A stretch of DNA of 64,000 nucleotides from positions 806,001 to 870,000 of the forward strand of contig JBBELK010000164.1 of the NCBI GenBank assembly GCA_037783545.1, in the 5' to 3' direction. How positions within the stretch are numbered: position 1 is the first letter of the stretch; every line of letters begins with the position of its first letter. The stretch comes from Henricia sp. BOLD:AAB3569. Its lineage: Eukaryota > Echinodermata > Asteroidea > Spinulosida > Echinasteridae. The notes under the pieces are model-generated. The model ran no database searches. It saw only the letters and a program-made list of their open reading frames with translations, and was not told the origin of the DNA. A program made the translations under genes and the position numbers. Of this stretch, positions 10,310 to 21,543 are shown piece after piece.

Positions 10310-13300
10310 ATGTCGCAGGCATACGGACGCATGCAGTATCCCCCCACTCCCCAACACCATAGTCATCCTTCACACCACCAGCTACCCCACTCATACCAAC
10401 CTAGTGGACCAAGCTACCGCGAGGGGAACCACCATTCCGGTTACCACCAACGTAACTACCATCACCACCAGAATCAATACAACAGCCCGCCACGTCAACC
10501 ATCTCCATCCTACAACAACTCCGTCTCTGTATATTCCGTCCCCAAACCGTCACGTCCTTACAACACTTACGCTAACCGCCGAGCTCGCGGTGGAGGCCCT
10601 GGAATCAACGCTAATCGCGGGAATCGCGGTGGTGGTTACGCAAATCGCGGTAGTGGTCACGCAAATCGCGGTGGTCATCACAACGATTTTAACGGTTATC
10701 CCCACAACGATTACAACGGTTATCACCACAGCGGTTATAATCACAACAACCATCATTACCACACGAACCAAGGCTATACCAACCACGGACATAGCAACTA
10801 CCGGCTGCACCCTCCTGATTTTGACCTCGAGTGGGATCACTACGAATTCACTGACGACGGTCCAAAGACTAAAGGAGTGGTCAAGCAGAAGAACTCATAT
10901 CTTCAGCACAGCGGTGGGCCAATACTGCATGATACAGAGCTGGAATGGGATGACTATGATCTAAGACCCAAGGAAGAAGAGCAGGAAACACCAGATACTT
11001 TTGATTACATCCTAACCGAAGGCTTCCCATTGGTTTGTATAAATTTACCTTTTTAGGGGGGAGGGGAAGGGGAGGGCGGGTGTGGTCGAGAGTGGTGCTC
11101 TTGTGCACTCATCTATGGAAATCGTGGGTACCAGTTGTTGGTAAACATCGCAAGCATTTGCAATGTTTGCATATTTGAAACGCATCCCAGGGGTTGGAAT
11201 TGACTTTTATACATGGCATTTTGAAAAAGAGTATACAAAAACTGTTAACAATTATCCTGCATTTGTAGTTATACATTGAGCAAGAAAATTTGGGTAAACT
11301 GGAATTCGAACACAACCCTTATTATCAGCTCTCCACCAAATACACCTCCCCCGCCCCCCTCCCCGCCCCCCTCCCCCGCCCCCCTCCCCCGCCCCCCTCC
11401 CCCGCCCCCCTCCCCCCATTCGCTCCTGCAAGGGCAGGCAAATGGACAAAGCATTTATCACCTGTTTTTGAAATTACTGTGTTGGTTTTAACACCTATTT
11501 CATTACCATTCTTTTATGTGCCACATGCTGCTTTTACAGGATTGGAAAATAGTTTGTATGCATGTACTTGTGTATCATGCAATGTACATGTATAGTTGTA
11601 GCAGGTGAATAATCGTAACTATTCTATCCATTACATGTACTGTGTATGCCTGCATTGGACAAGTTGTGTGTACTGGTACAATAGTAGTTAGTGGTGGGAT
11701 TTGCTGTACTTGCTTTGTATAGTTTGATTCCTTGGTGTACAGTTGAAGTCAGAAGTATAAATACATGTACACCACTACCATCATCACCCAAAATGGTAAA
11801 CAGGACTACCCGAACCATTGCAAGGTGTACAAGCTATGTTTTAAGTACTGCATGCACGTGAGGAATTTAGTAAAGACTGTTACAAAAATGGTGTAAGCAC
11901 ACCAGTTTTAACACTTGGTTGCATACAGTTGTATTTATACTTCTGACTTCAACTGTATGTGCTGGTATGTCTGGTATTTTATTGGCAAATCAATGTAAGC
12001 ATCAATTTTTTAATAATATAATTCCAGGGCTGGAATTTGACAGAGCCACAACATTTGTACGTAGCCCTTGGTATTGATTTGGCTCGTGTCTTGGTCTGTT
12101 GTCCAGTACAGTAATGGTTTGATTTTCAAATGGAAGTGCCCTTTGTAAATATCAAATGTGCTCCTCACACAGTGTAAATTGTAGGTCTGTTCTTTTGTTA
12201 TTTTTTGTGGATGTTTTGGTGCGGTTTGTGTTGCATGAAATGTTAGTCGGGTTTGCTGTACTCTATAAATCTGTGCATGTACGTGTACATTCCTTGAGAA
12301 GTGATCATTTAAACATCTAAATTATTCTTGTTTTCCAGTTTACTTTACATGTATTTTAAACTACACGCGATGTGCATGTGTGACAATAAAGGATGTGAAA
12401 ATACACCCAGACAAATTCATAAAACTGTCGATTTCCTTTTCCGACAGATTGGTGTCGTCACAAAAGCACCTCTATCCCGTGGTCACATTCCCCTCGGCGC
12501 GATACAAGTCTGTCGCTTCCCTCAAGGCGGTGCAAGGTTTAAGACCCTCACATCTTCCGACCACCTCTCGCGATCTCTGCGTCTCAACAAGGAGCTGTTA
12601 GTCTTGACCAGCGAACTCAACGAGGGCGCCCTATTCTGCAGCAGCCTCGACAGTCCCAGCAACGACAGCAAGGATTTCCTGCTCGCCGATTTAGCACTGA
12701 CAAGGGATAAAGATTCGGAATCGAGCGTCACCGATACGCCGTCTAAAGACGGTGAAAGCGAAGGCGCGTCTAACGACATCTCATCGGAAGACTTTGACGA
12801 AGATTTGCTGAATGACACTTACGAGTCGGGATACCAAGATCGGTTGGGCGATATCGACCTCTACGCGCTCGCACCGCACGATTTGGACTCTCCCGATTCC
12901 ACGTTCAGCCGCTCGCTAGCTGATCTGACCGATATCAGCCTCTGTGAGTTGTGGAATGCTTTGAACTTTTGCCTGATATATGCCTGTGCTGCTTCTGTTG
13001 TGTCATGCAACCTCTTTACGTTTGTTACATGTCCTGTTTGCTGACTTGTTTTCACTTCATCTAGAAAAAAACCTCTAACTCATTGGTGCATGTTAGTGAC
13101 GGGGCTTCTTGGAAAACTTACACAAACAATTAACTTAGCTTAGAAACATTTAGATGAACTACCTGTCTTGAAGTGAGTGTCTTCCCGCATGTTTAAATTC
13201 ATGCGCGGAAGCAGAGTCGTCTTTCATCATAAAATACTAAATTCTCGCAGGGCTGCTTTGCTGACTAACAGTAGAAGGTTAATTAACCCTACTACCATCT

Positions 13301-16300
13301 CTTCATCCATTAATCTGGGCAGACACCTTTCTCTGTTCACAAGAAGCAATGTGATCAAGAAACTTGGTTTAAGCAACCCTAAAAAAAAGACTTGAAAAGT
13401 GGACTCAAAGCTTTAAAGCCCCTAGATTTCTGAAAAGTGGTGAAAGTAACCTGGGTGTGGTAGTGATTGCCAAACAAGAAGGAATTTTACTTCTGGAGAA
13501 GGTTGGGGAGTTAACCGTGAAGCAAGGCACTGATAGCCTAGATTGCTTTCTTGAAAAGTCAAATTATAGCCTCCGTGGCTCAAACACAAGCATGGCTGGC
13601 ATGATTAAGAAACAAGCTTCTAAACGTAAACTGGCAGCCAGTTTTCAAGCTTCCACGGACCCAAATCTACAATGTCAATGGGGAGAGAGTCCCATTGACG
13701 AAGACGGATGTTCCGTAACTCTGGACCCAATAACGGGAACGGCTGTATTTCACTCCAAGATTCGACGTCGCGCTCCTGCATGCGCTTCAGCAACCAGTCA
13801 GGAGAATAACCGCTCCGACACTAACAGCATGCAAATCGAGCCTGCACTAACGTCGTCCGAAACGACCAGCCTTCCTGTAGAGAGTGCTTTGCTAACTTTA
13901 ACCAGCGTAGCGGGTGCGGATCTCTTTGAACCTAACCTGGTGTCTGATGCTTCTATTAATACATTGTCTTCTACCTGCGAGTCTACAACCAAAGAGACGG
14001 AGGGTGAGTCCAATTTTAGCATCATGAGTTGCTCAAAGCATGTCACAAAATTACCATTATCAACTGGCGACAAAGCTTGTTCACCTGACGGACCAAGAGC
14101 CGATTTCACAAAGTGCTGAGATGCATCTAAGAAAGGGTCACTTTTCTTATCATGGGGCATTAGTATGGGAATTAGGATGCATTTAACTCGTCTGAATTTT
14201 TATAAAATTGATCCCAGGTTTCAGTGTCTAGTTGATAATTTGTACTAACTGGCGAGACCAGATACTTTATTTAAATACACGACCAGGGGCTGATATTACA
14301 AATCTTAGGAAGAGTGACTCTTCTTATCTTGGAACGTTGGTATGGGAATTAGGACGCATTGAACTCGTCTTAACTTTTGTGAAATCGATCTCGGGTCTCG
14401 GGGGGGTTGGGGTCTAGTTGATAATTTGTACTAACTGGCGAGACCTGTTACTTGGCTTAAATACACAACCTGGGGCCGATTTCACAAAGCGCTAAGACGT
14501 GTCGCACTAAGGGTCTTTCTTCTTATCTTGGGACATTGTTGAGGGAATTAAGACGCATCGAGCTTTGATATATCTCAGATGAATTTCCTTTTTTCTTGTT
14601 GCCATTTGTATCCCGAACAAGAAAAGAAATGCAAAATATTCTCCACTTTTTTTTATTGAAAAACAGTCGGTCTGAGTGTGGAAATTTTCATCACACAGAA
14701 TCTTGATGCTGTTAAGTGAATATTTTGATGTCAACTTCATAGACCATATCGCAAATCGTTTTTCACCAACAGAGGTCGCCCTTTGCAATGCACTATGGGA
14801 TTGAAAATGGGGCAATCCCATAGTGCATTGCAAAGGGCGCCCTCTGTTGGTGAAGAACGATTTGCGATATGGTCTATTACAAAAGAAATTTCAAAATTTT
14901 GATTGAACCGAAAATTTGCGTAAAACTTCTTTTGTTGCTCGATATATTTTAGATTTCAGAGTTTTATTTGCCAAGAGTTTATATTTTCTAATAGCGCTTC
15001 GGATTTATTTTTGTTGACAGATGAGGAGTTGGGAATTGACCCAAGTTTATTACATCTGGGGCTTGAGAGATCCAAGTCACTTGGAGACACTAGCGGTGAG
15101 TTTTTGCTATATCTACAACAAGTGATTCTATGATGAGCCTGTTAGGCCTATATTTAAGAAATGAAAAAGCAAAAATAGGTTCAGGCAAATAGGTGACACA
15201 CAGTAGGTCTTGGCTTTATGAAAATAAGGGAAAAATTACATACTGCTAACCCATTTTTATAAGCCTAAAGTAAACAAATTTTGGATTAAGGTAGAATACT
15301 GGTTTGGTAAACTGTTAAAAACAGCATGCAGGGACGCCAGTCTTCCGGCTATTGCCGGAATTCCGGCTTTTTCTTATTTTGAAAAAAGAAATCCGCCAAA
15401 GCCTTTTTTCCAGGCCGGAAAATAAACGGCCGGAAATATTATTCAAGTCCAAAAAAACGTGGAAAATTGTCTCACTTACTGATCAACGATGTCCGGATAT
15501 GCCCTATGTCATGTATGTACAGCCTATGTACATGATTTGCACACATTATGTCTGTATCCCGGCCATAATCATTCACGGCTAAAGTACCACAAAACCAGAT
15601 TATTGATCAGAAGTATACATGTAGAGGGCGCTCTATCCATACAACCGTGGTTGCATTGCACAATGTCAATGTACATGTACATACTGTACAGGCAAGCACA
15701 GACACGTACGTATGTACGTACGTATACATACATACATACAGTTATGATAGTGGATTTTATTTTCCGGCCCTGAAGGTAAGAGCCACTGGCATCCGTGGGC
15801 ATGATTTCCACTGGTAATTGAAAGCATACATGAAGGTCAAGAAAACTACCTTGTAGAAATTTCAGCCACATAAATGCAGTAATACTTCAGAAAACCTGAA
15901 AAATCCAAATACGGTTTCTGTGCATGAATGAATGGCTCCGAAGATCGCCTACAGGCGATCTTTGGAGATTCAAATAGTTTTGTCATTGTTCTCATGAATG
16001 GGGGCAATCCAGACAAAATAATTTCACAGGATGATTACTACCATTACCATCTTGATAACAAGTAAGCTTAAGGATAACAAGTAAGCTTAAGGATAATAAT
16101 TTTTTTGTTAGTCTAAATTGTTTCTGCTAAACAGGTTTATGAAATTAGCCCCTAGTTATTAGTGTATACGGCATTTTCTCGAGGCGACATGCACTGAATT
16201 ATGTGCATTAACATATGAAAAAGAGTCAATTTGAATCCATCTGAACTAATTTTAACATCAAGAACTTCTGCTCTATTTCCTTGCAGCCCAATATGGCTCC

Positions 16301-19300
16301 AAAGACAAGACCCTCAAGGGTGCCAAGTTGAAGAAACGCAAGCGCAAGGGATCAGAGAAGGTCGAGGACTCCTCGACTGGTGGCGATGAAGTCTCGGAGA
16401 AGAAGACCAAAAGATTGGCTCCTAACTTCTTTGTGGCTATTCAGGTCTCCAATCCAGTGGTAAGTAGGTCCTCATTCATGTCACGAAGCCCTACGATCCT
16501 CAGAGCTGCCAACCCTCCCGGATTTTGGGGAGGACATCTGGGTTAACAGGTTCATTCCGTGACTCCAAACACATATATAAATCCCTAAGATTGTTAATTG
16601 ACAATCCAGGAGGGTTTTTATCCATGTCAGGACTCAAAAAATTAGTAATTTTTCGAAGAATATGTTGCAAAATCCGGGAGGGTTGGCAGCTCTGAATCCT
16701 TTGTAACTCGAGATGCACGTTAGTCGAGATGCATGTTGATGCAACTGAAGTAGAACTAAATGCCTTGCTCTTTACAAAAAAAAATACAATCCACTTTGTT
16801 CTTGGTGTCGTCAGGATTTTTAGGGTCGCAGATACAAGTCGAAAAGACACCAAGGCAAAATTTATGTGAAGCATTAATTTGCTTATCAGGAGTCGTCCAG
16901 AGTTGTCAACAGTTTCATGGTTCTACAAAGCGTATGAAGGTGGCGGGAGGGGGAGTAAAATGTTGACACTTAATGGTACTGACAGAAACAATTTTGGGGG
17001 TGGGGGGTGTCTTGAAAAATACTACTCTCTGTACTACTGTGAAAATGTTGACAACTGTGGACGGCACCTACGTGATGACATTAATTGAAATGGGCATGCA
17101 GCGCAATTTATTAACTGTTCGTCTGACATTTTTTGTCTTCAAATTCCCTCAATACAGATCCACGAAGCGTTAAAAGATGTCCAACAGACAGTCGTGACTG
17201 GCGATGAAAAATTAAAAGATGCCATGGTTCCCATAGCAACAATGCATCTTACTATCATGGTCATGCACTTAGCAACTGATAAGGATGTGGAAAGGTTAGT
17301 TATTAAGGTTTATTATTAGACACTGTCTTCCAATACCTTAAAATAAATCTTCCACATTGTCCATTTATAATCATTCTATATGTGTCAGACGTTGGGAGAA
17401 TAGAGCCTTTGCACGGCGGTAATGGCAGGGGGCAGTCACATTGTCATCATGTGTCATGCATGAGTAGGTGTTTTGTGGTTCTATTGTTATCTCATTTAAA
17501 TAAGAAAACCTGCCCCCTGTCATGGCCGCCGGTGCAGAAGCTCTATTGGCAGTTCAGTAGCTGTTGGCTTGATGAACACTCGTGCACTTGTAAGGACTTG
17601 CAGGGCCTTGCAAATGTCTTGTAGGGGCCTTATTGATTGCAACACTGGGTGGAATAATATGTCCACAAAATGAGTACTCATGGACTTGTTAAGACTTGTC
17701 AGGCCTTGAAAAAGTCTCGTGGTAGCCGCAATTGCATTACTAGGAACAATAGCATGTCCACAAAATGAACACCTATGGATTTGCAAGGACTTGTAGGGCC
17801 TTGCAATAAACCTTTATCACAGTGCGTCCATCTTTGTCTTGTTCCCCATAGTACGTGTCGGGCACGTTCAGTGCGTCTGCGCTACCGTGCGATAGCGCGT
17901 GCAATCTCGTTTTGAGAATCAATGTCCACGCTGTGCGCTCTCTTGATCGCGCAACGCCTGTGCCATTGTGTTGCACACAACGAACAATTTTAAAACGGGA
18001 CCAAACTATTTTTTCTGCAAGCCTCGCTTTGGTTAGGTTCATTTTAATAGGAGAAAAAGGAAGATGGGCGCACCGTGATGAAGGTCTATAGTCTTGCAGT
18101 GGCCTTGATTGGAACACTGGGAGCGAGACAATTAGTATGTCCATAAAATGAAAACCCGTGGGCTTGTAAAAGAACTTGCTGGGCCTTTTGTACCAGGCTT
18201 GACTACAACACTACATGTAGCCTCTTTGTATTTTGTCTTTTTCCGCCCAGGGCCAAAGTTGCACTCAATGAATGCCATCGAATACTCGGCCCATCTTTCT
18301 CCAAGGACAAACTAAGCATTCTATTTGGCGGCCTGGGACACTTTAACAATCAGGTCATGTTTGCCAAGATTAAAGATCAGGACAGTATCTTGGAGAGTTT
18401 GTATCAGATAGCAGGTGAGGAAAAGCTCAACCAGTTTCTTCTGTAAATGTTTGTTTACAAACATGACAGACATTTTGTTTACAAAAACATCTCTTGTTTT
18501 CAAACCACCAGACACCGTGGAGAAGTGCTTCTCTGAATACCAGCTGGTCTCGACCGGCGAGCGCGGCTTCAAGCCTCACCTGACCGTCATGAAACTCTCG
18601 AGGGCGCCGAGTCTTCGCAAAAAGGGCGTACGCAGGATTAAGTCTGAGCTGTATAAGGCACATAGCAGCCAAGTGTTTGGTATGCAGGTTGTAGACGGCT
18701 TGCAGTTGTGCTCGATTAATAAGCCTAAGACGCCTGATGGGTATTACTACAAGGCGGCTGAGGTCATGTTTGGGGAGCCAAGTGAGTTAAATTTGTAATA
18801 ACTTAATGAAATTAAAATAAATTTATATGGGGTCGTAGTAAAATTTTGACCAGATAAAGGTTCAATGATTATTTTGGGCACCTAGGGGTATTGTGTACAT
18901 TCATTTTGCACATGCATCTATAGACTATAAACACCAGCAATAATCTTTAGTGTCGGCCGAACAATTGGGCTGAGAGTCCAACATTTTTCAAAACTCCTGT
19001 CCCTATGTTAAAAACGTGATATTACCTGGACTACTACCATATACTTCTTCCTTCTCTTTCCCTCCTCCCGCTCCCCCTTTTTTTCAATTTTAGGGGCTCG
19101 CTATACACCAATCCGGTAATAAGGTCTCCTTCCCTGTACATCCGCCATAGCTGGGGGGCTTCCACTGAATGAACTGTATGTTTTTGTTGTTGCTGAAGCT
19201 GCATTTGTTTACTTCGAACAAGTTGCGCGTCTTTGTAGGGTTGTGTGCGCGCGAAGGCGGGCGCGTCGCGTATACGCGAAGGAGGCTCGTTCGTGCATGT

Positions 19301-20515
19301 AATGGATGAGCGCTTTTCGTTATAACAGCACTGGACGCCCCCCAGCTATGGCGGATATGCAGGGAGGAGATCTTAGTTACCGGATTGGTGTATAGCCCCC
19401 TCCTGATCTGCCAAAACCCTGTATCCTTTAATCACTTTGTACTGTTTTTCTGTGTAATTCATACAGCCTGCAGACCAGACAGGGAGATGCACACAATAGC
19501 AGAGACTGAAGAAATGTCTGTGGACTCGGGTAAGTGAAGTTTGCCTCATTTTTTGACTCGCGAATTATTGTCCAATTTTTAGTCCATTGAAGTGTTATGA
19601 TGTGTTATCATACCAACAACGGACTAGGCTTGGGCGACTCCGATTCCAAAAGAGAATCGCGATTCCATTCGAAATCGATTCCACTTTTCACAAGAAAGTT
19701 AATGGTATAATTATTTTGGGCCCTCAGTAGTTAGAAAATAAGTAGCTGTGAGCTTAAACCAAGATCTCTTCACAACACTGTTTTTTTTTATTGCAATATT
19801 AGAAACGCCTCAAACACCGTGTTCGAATAGTGCCCTTGGAAGTGAAAAACAAACGGGTTTAAGTAACGGCGCGTGTGACTCTGAAACGACTGTCAATGGT
19901 TCGGTGGAGTGCAATGTTTCAATGACACTTGGGGGTGTTTCTGAGAACTCCGATTTTAAGCATTCAACACCGATTCACAAAGTGTGTGATAGACCAACAA
20001 ATGATGTTGAAAGCTTGTCGGATAATGCTATGTCTGGTGATGCAACGCTAGACGCGTCGTGTGATACAGCGATAGATAAATCATGTGACACGTCACGTGT
20101 TACAACTCTGAATACGTCGCATGATTTGACCAGAGAACCGTCACGTGACACGGCCCTTGGCACTTCGTGTGAAACTTCCAACGCCAACTTTAGTGACACA
20201 AGCACTGATACATCATGTGGCGCTACCCACGGAAAAAGTAGCAGTGTGATCTTGGATAAATGTATGAACACACCCACGGACAAACCTAGTGACGCGTGCT
20301 ATCCTACACATAGTGGGGAAACTCAGAAACCGTCGAATATCACTGCCAGTGATGTTAGAAGTAACGTCACAGACAGCGAATCTTGCGGTGTTAGCGACAA
20401 CGCATCTTGTGCCTTGACGAAAAGACCATCTCCAAAACTTGTCGAATCGGAAGTCGTGAAACCGTCAACGGAACCACAAAATGGGAGTGTTGAAAATACT
20501 TCTACCAGCGATTGA
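10310..20515 (+). CDS. AKAP7-like: AKAP7-like nuclear 2H phosphoesterase with long low-complexity N-terminus
   Basis: The coding exons I read are 10310-11032, 12448-12943, 15021-15095, 16287-16459, 17158-17294, 18251-18414, 18512-18781, 19467-19529 and 19803-20515. All have GT-AG introns and matching phases, and they close at 937 aa plus TGA. The first exon starts after a strong acceptor at 10199; an in-frame TGA at 10226 supports ATG 10310. Residues about 1-200 are His/Asn/Gly/Tyr-rich with RGG-like repeats and two LEWD-x-Y motifs. A basic KLKKRKRK stretch lies at about 445-452. Residues about 476-680 form the AKAP7 NLS/2H domain, with its paired H-x-T motifs at H519-L-T521 and H612-L-T614. 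In vertebrates this domain binds AMP and can cleave 2',5'-oligoadenylate (family knowledge). The C-terminal exon is Ser/Thr/Asp/Cys-rich. I see no classic PKA-binding amphipathic helix at the C-terminus. LENG9, which shares the domain, is the alternative name. The 2H core is certain; the join to the first two exons is inferred from phase. Confidence 0.8.
11346..11417 (+). repeat. C-rich polypyrimidine minisatellite
   Basis: About six imperfect copies of a CCCCGCCCCCCTC-type unit lie in the first coding intron of the AKAP7-like gene. The complementary strand has many runs of four to six G, so a G-quadruplex or i-motif is plausible. Confidence 0.85.
11738..11957. mobile_element. Tc1/mariner-type MITE with TA duplication
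   Basis: It is bounded by CAGTTGAAGTCAGAAGTATA at 11740 and the inverse, ending CTTCTGACTTCAACTG, at 11955. A TA dinucleotide directly flanks each end. The terminal sequence resembles the ends of vertebrate Tc1-like transposons (CAGTTGAAGTC...). At 216 bp with no frame it is non-autonomous. It sits in an intron of the AKAP7-like gene. Confidence 0.85.
13177..14003 (+). CDS. candidate extra exon of the AKAP7-like gene, frame-disrupted
   Basis: A long open stretch at 13371-14003 ends at a canonical donor (G then GTGAGT at 14004). It leaves phase 1, exactly the phase needed to join the next exon at 15021. Its composition (IDEDGCSVTLDPITG, basic KKQASKRK, Ser/Thr-rich tail) looks coding. Upstream, protein-like sequence continues from about 13217 in another frame, and the two frames meet at a run of eight A at 13381-13388. 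A one-base difference in that run would make them continuous. No convincing acceptor in the right phase is visible; the AGs at 13214, 13250 and 13271 are in the wrong phase and the one ending at 13216 is weak. It could be a cassette exon with a sequencing error, an alternative exon, or a decaying exon. Confidence 0.45.
14098..14575 (+). repeat. tandem repeat, about 185-bp unit, 2.5 copies
   Basis: Each unit carries a TTTCACAAAG-like start, a TCTTATCTTGG block, GGGAATTAGGACGCATTGAACTC and TAGTTGATAATTTGTACTAA. Two full copies and one truncated copy lie in tandem in an intron of the AKAP7-like gene. A dispersed single copy of the core is at 29490-29610. Confidence 0.75.
14739..14877. mobile_element. 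near-perfect hairpin element with TAGACC ends
   Basis: Both arms of about 60 bp are almost identical inverted copies (TAGACCATATCGCAAATCG ... CGATTTGCGATATGGTCTA) around a short GAAAATGGGG centre. The high arm identity suggests relatively recent activity or gene conversion between arms. Confidence 0.85.
16500..16694. mobile_element. foldback element with CAGAGCTGCCAACCCTCC ends
   Basis: It begins CAGAGCTGCCAACCCTCCCG and ends with the inverse, CGGGAGGGTTGGCAGCTCTG. It lies 41 bp inside the intron after the exon ending at 16459. A half copy (AATCCGGGAGG) occurs at about 42520. Confidence 0.75.
17401..17546. mobile_element. TAGAGC...GCACCGGCGGCCATG MITE, copy 1
   Basis: Terminal inverted repeats of about 35 bp (TAGAGCCTTTGCACGGCGG ... 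CCGCCGGTGCAGAAGCTCTA) enclose a CATTTAAAT-containing centre. Related copies are at 30570-30719 (inverted, nested in a SINE) and 57581-57725. Confidence 0.8.
17560..18215 (+). repeat. cluster of degenerate GGACTTGCAGGGCCTTG repeats
   Basis: Blocks such as AAGGACTTGCAGGGCCTTGC and ATGTCCACAAAATGA recur at about 17590, 17690, 17785 and 18165. They are interrupted by a CpG-rich insert at about 17822-18085. Single copies of the core occur at about 28720, 43410 and 61050. All sit in introns. Confidence 0.6.
19093..19400. mobile_element. foldback element with CTATACACCAATCCGG ends
   Basis: The left GGGGCTCGCTATACACCAAT and the right ATTGGTGTATAGCCCCC are inverted copies, followed inside by a CCGCCATAGCTGGGGGGC / GCCCCCCAGCTATGGCGG pair. 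The loop is strikingly CpG-rich compared with its AT-rich surroundings. Confidence 0.8.
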
Positions 20516-20809
20516 TAAACTTCTGTGGATCAACAGATTTGTGGAAATTAAAGTCAAAGAAACACCAAGTGTGTCCAAAATATTGATTTTGTCTCCAGGA
20601 GGATTCGTGAAGAAAGAATCAACGAGTGTTTTCAGTAGCAATATTTAACTTCTATAAATGTTTTATTTAATGGTGAATGTAAATATGAGAAATGTTGGTA
20701 TTTCTGAGGGAATTTTAGTTGCTGAGTATTGAGTCATAGAATCTTGATATAAATTGGAGATATGAGCTAGTTGAGTTGGGTTTCATTTGAAATTGACTTC
20801 TTATAATCA

Positions 20810-21010
20810 GATCGGCGTAGTGGTACTTTCCTTCCATCTCTGTGGCCCTGGTTCCAATCCCGTCCAGGATGTGGATCGGGTTTTCAGTCCCTCCTGATTT
20901 CCTAGGTTTTTCCTTCCACTTCTAAAATGGCATTTCTTCATTGCTTCTCTTCACAGGTTTCTTCAAGCTATTGCTATAGGCACTCTGAGCAATCCTTGGT
21001 TAAAACTACT
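20810..21010 (+). mobile_element. SINE (CTGTGGCCCTGGTTC family)
   Basis: It contains a B-box-like GGTTCCAATCCCG and a body with CTTCTAAAATGGCATTTCTTC and TTCACAGGTTTCTTCAAGC. Copies at 30463-30850 and 36860-37110 share these blocks in the same order, and a partial copy is at about 27950-28030. Confidence 0.7.
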
Positions 21011-21048
21011 GTTAGTTTAAACTTTTTTATTTATACCTACATTATACA

Positions 21049-21543
21049 TAAACTCCTAAAAAAAAGTTTGGAAAGTCAAGTTTGACCGACGATTTCTCTC
21101 TTGTTACTAAATCATTTCCCTTGAATTTGGTATCATTGGAAAGCCCCGTTATTCCTCTTTACAGTGATGTGTCATTTGTTATGATTAATCAATGGGGGAT
21201 GTGCAGTATATATAGCGGAATACAGGGGTGGGTGGAAAGTGAAATGTCACAAAATTCACTGCTATTGTCATGCAGTGCATTCCCCTTTTGCTTGGAGGAT
21301 GAGAATGTGTCAATGCACTTTTTGACAATAGCAATGCATTTTGTGACATTTCACTTTACACCCGCCCTTGTATTCAGCTGTGCTGCACATTCCCCAATTG
21401 CTTAATCATAACAAATGACACATCATCGTAAAGAGGAATAACAGGGCTTTCCAATGATATAAAATTCAAGGAAAATTATTTTGCATCAAGAGAGAAATCG
21501 TCAGTCAAACTTGACTTTCCGAACTTTTTTCGAGGAGTTTATA
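21049..21543. mobile_element. 495-bp foldback element with long arms
   Basis: The left end TAAACTCCTAAAAAAAAGTT and AAAGTCAAGTTTGACC are matched inverted by GGTCAAACTTGACTTT-like and AACTTTTTTCGAGGAGTTTA on the right. Homology extends over about 200 bp per arm, including the AATGACACATCA and GGAAAGCCC blocks. It is the longest palindromic element in the window and has no transposase. Confidence 0.85.

Noticed and set aside
10404-10964. Long Thr/Ile-rich frame, plus an antisense frame at 10550-10840
   Set aside because: These are out-of-frame readings of the repetitive first exon of the AKAP7-like gene.
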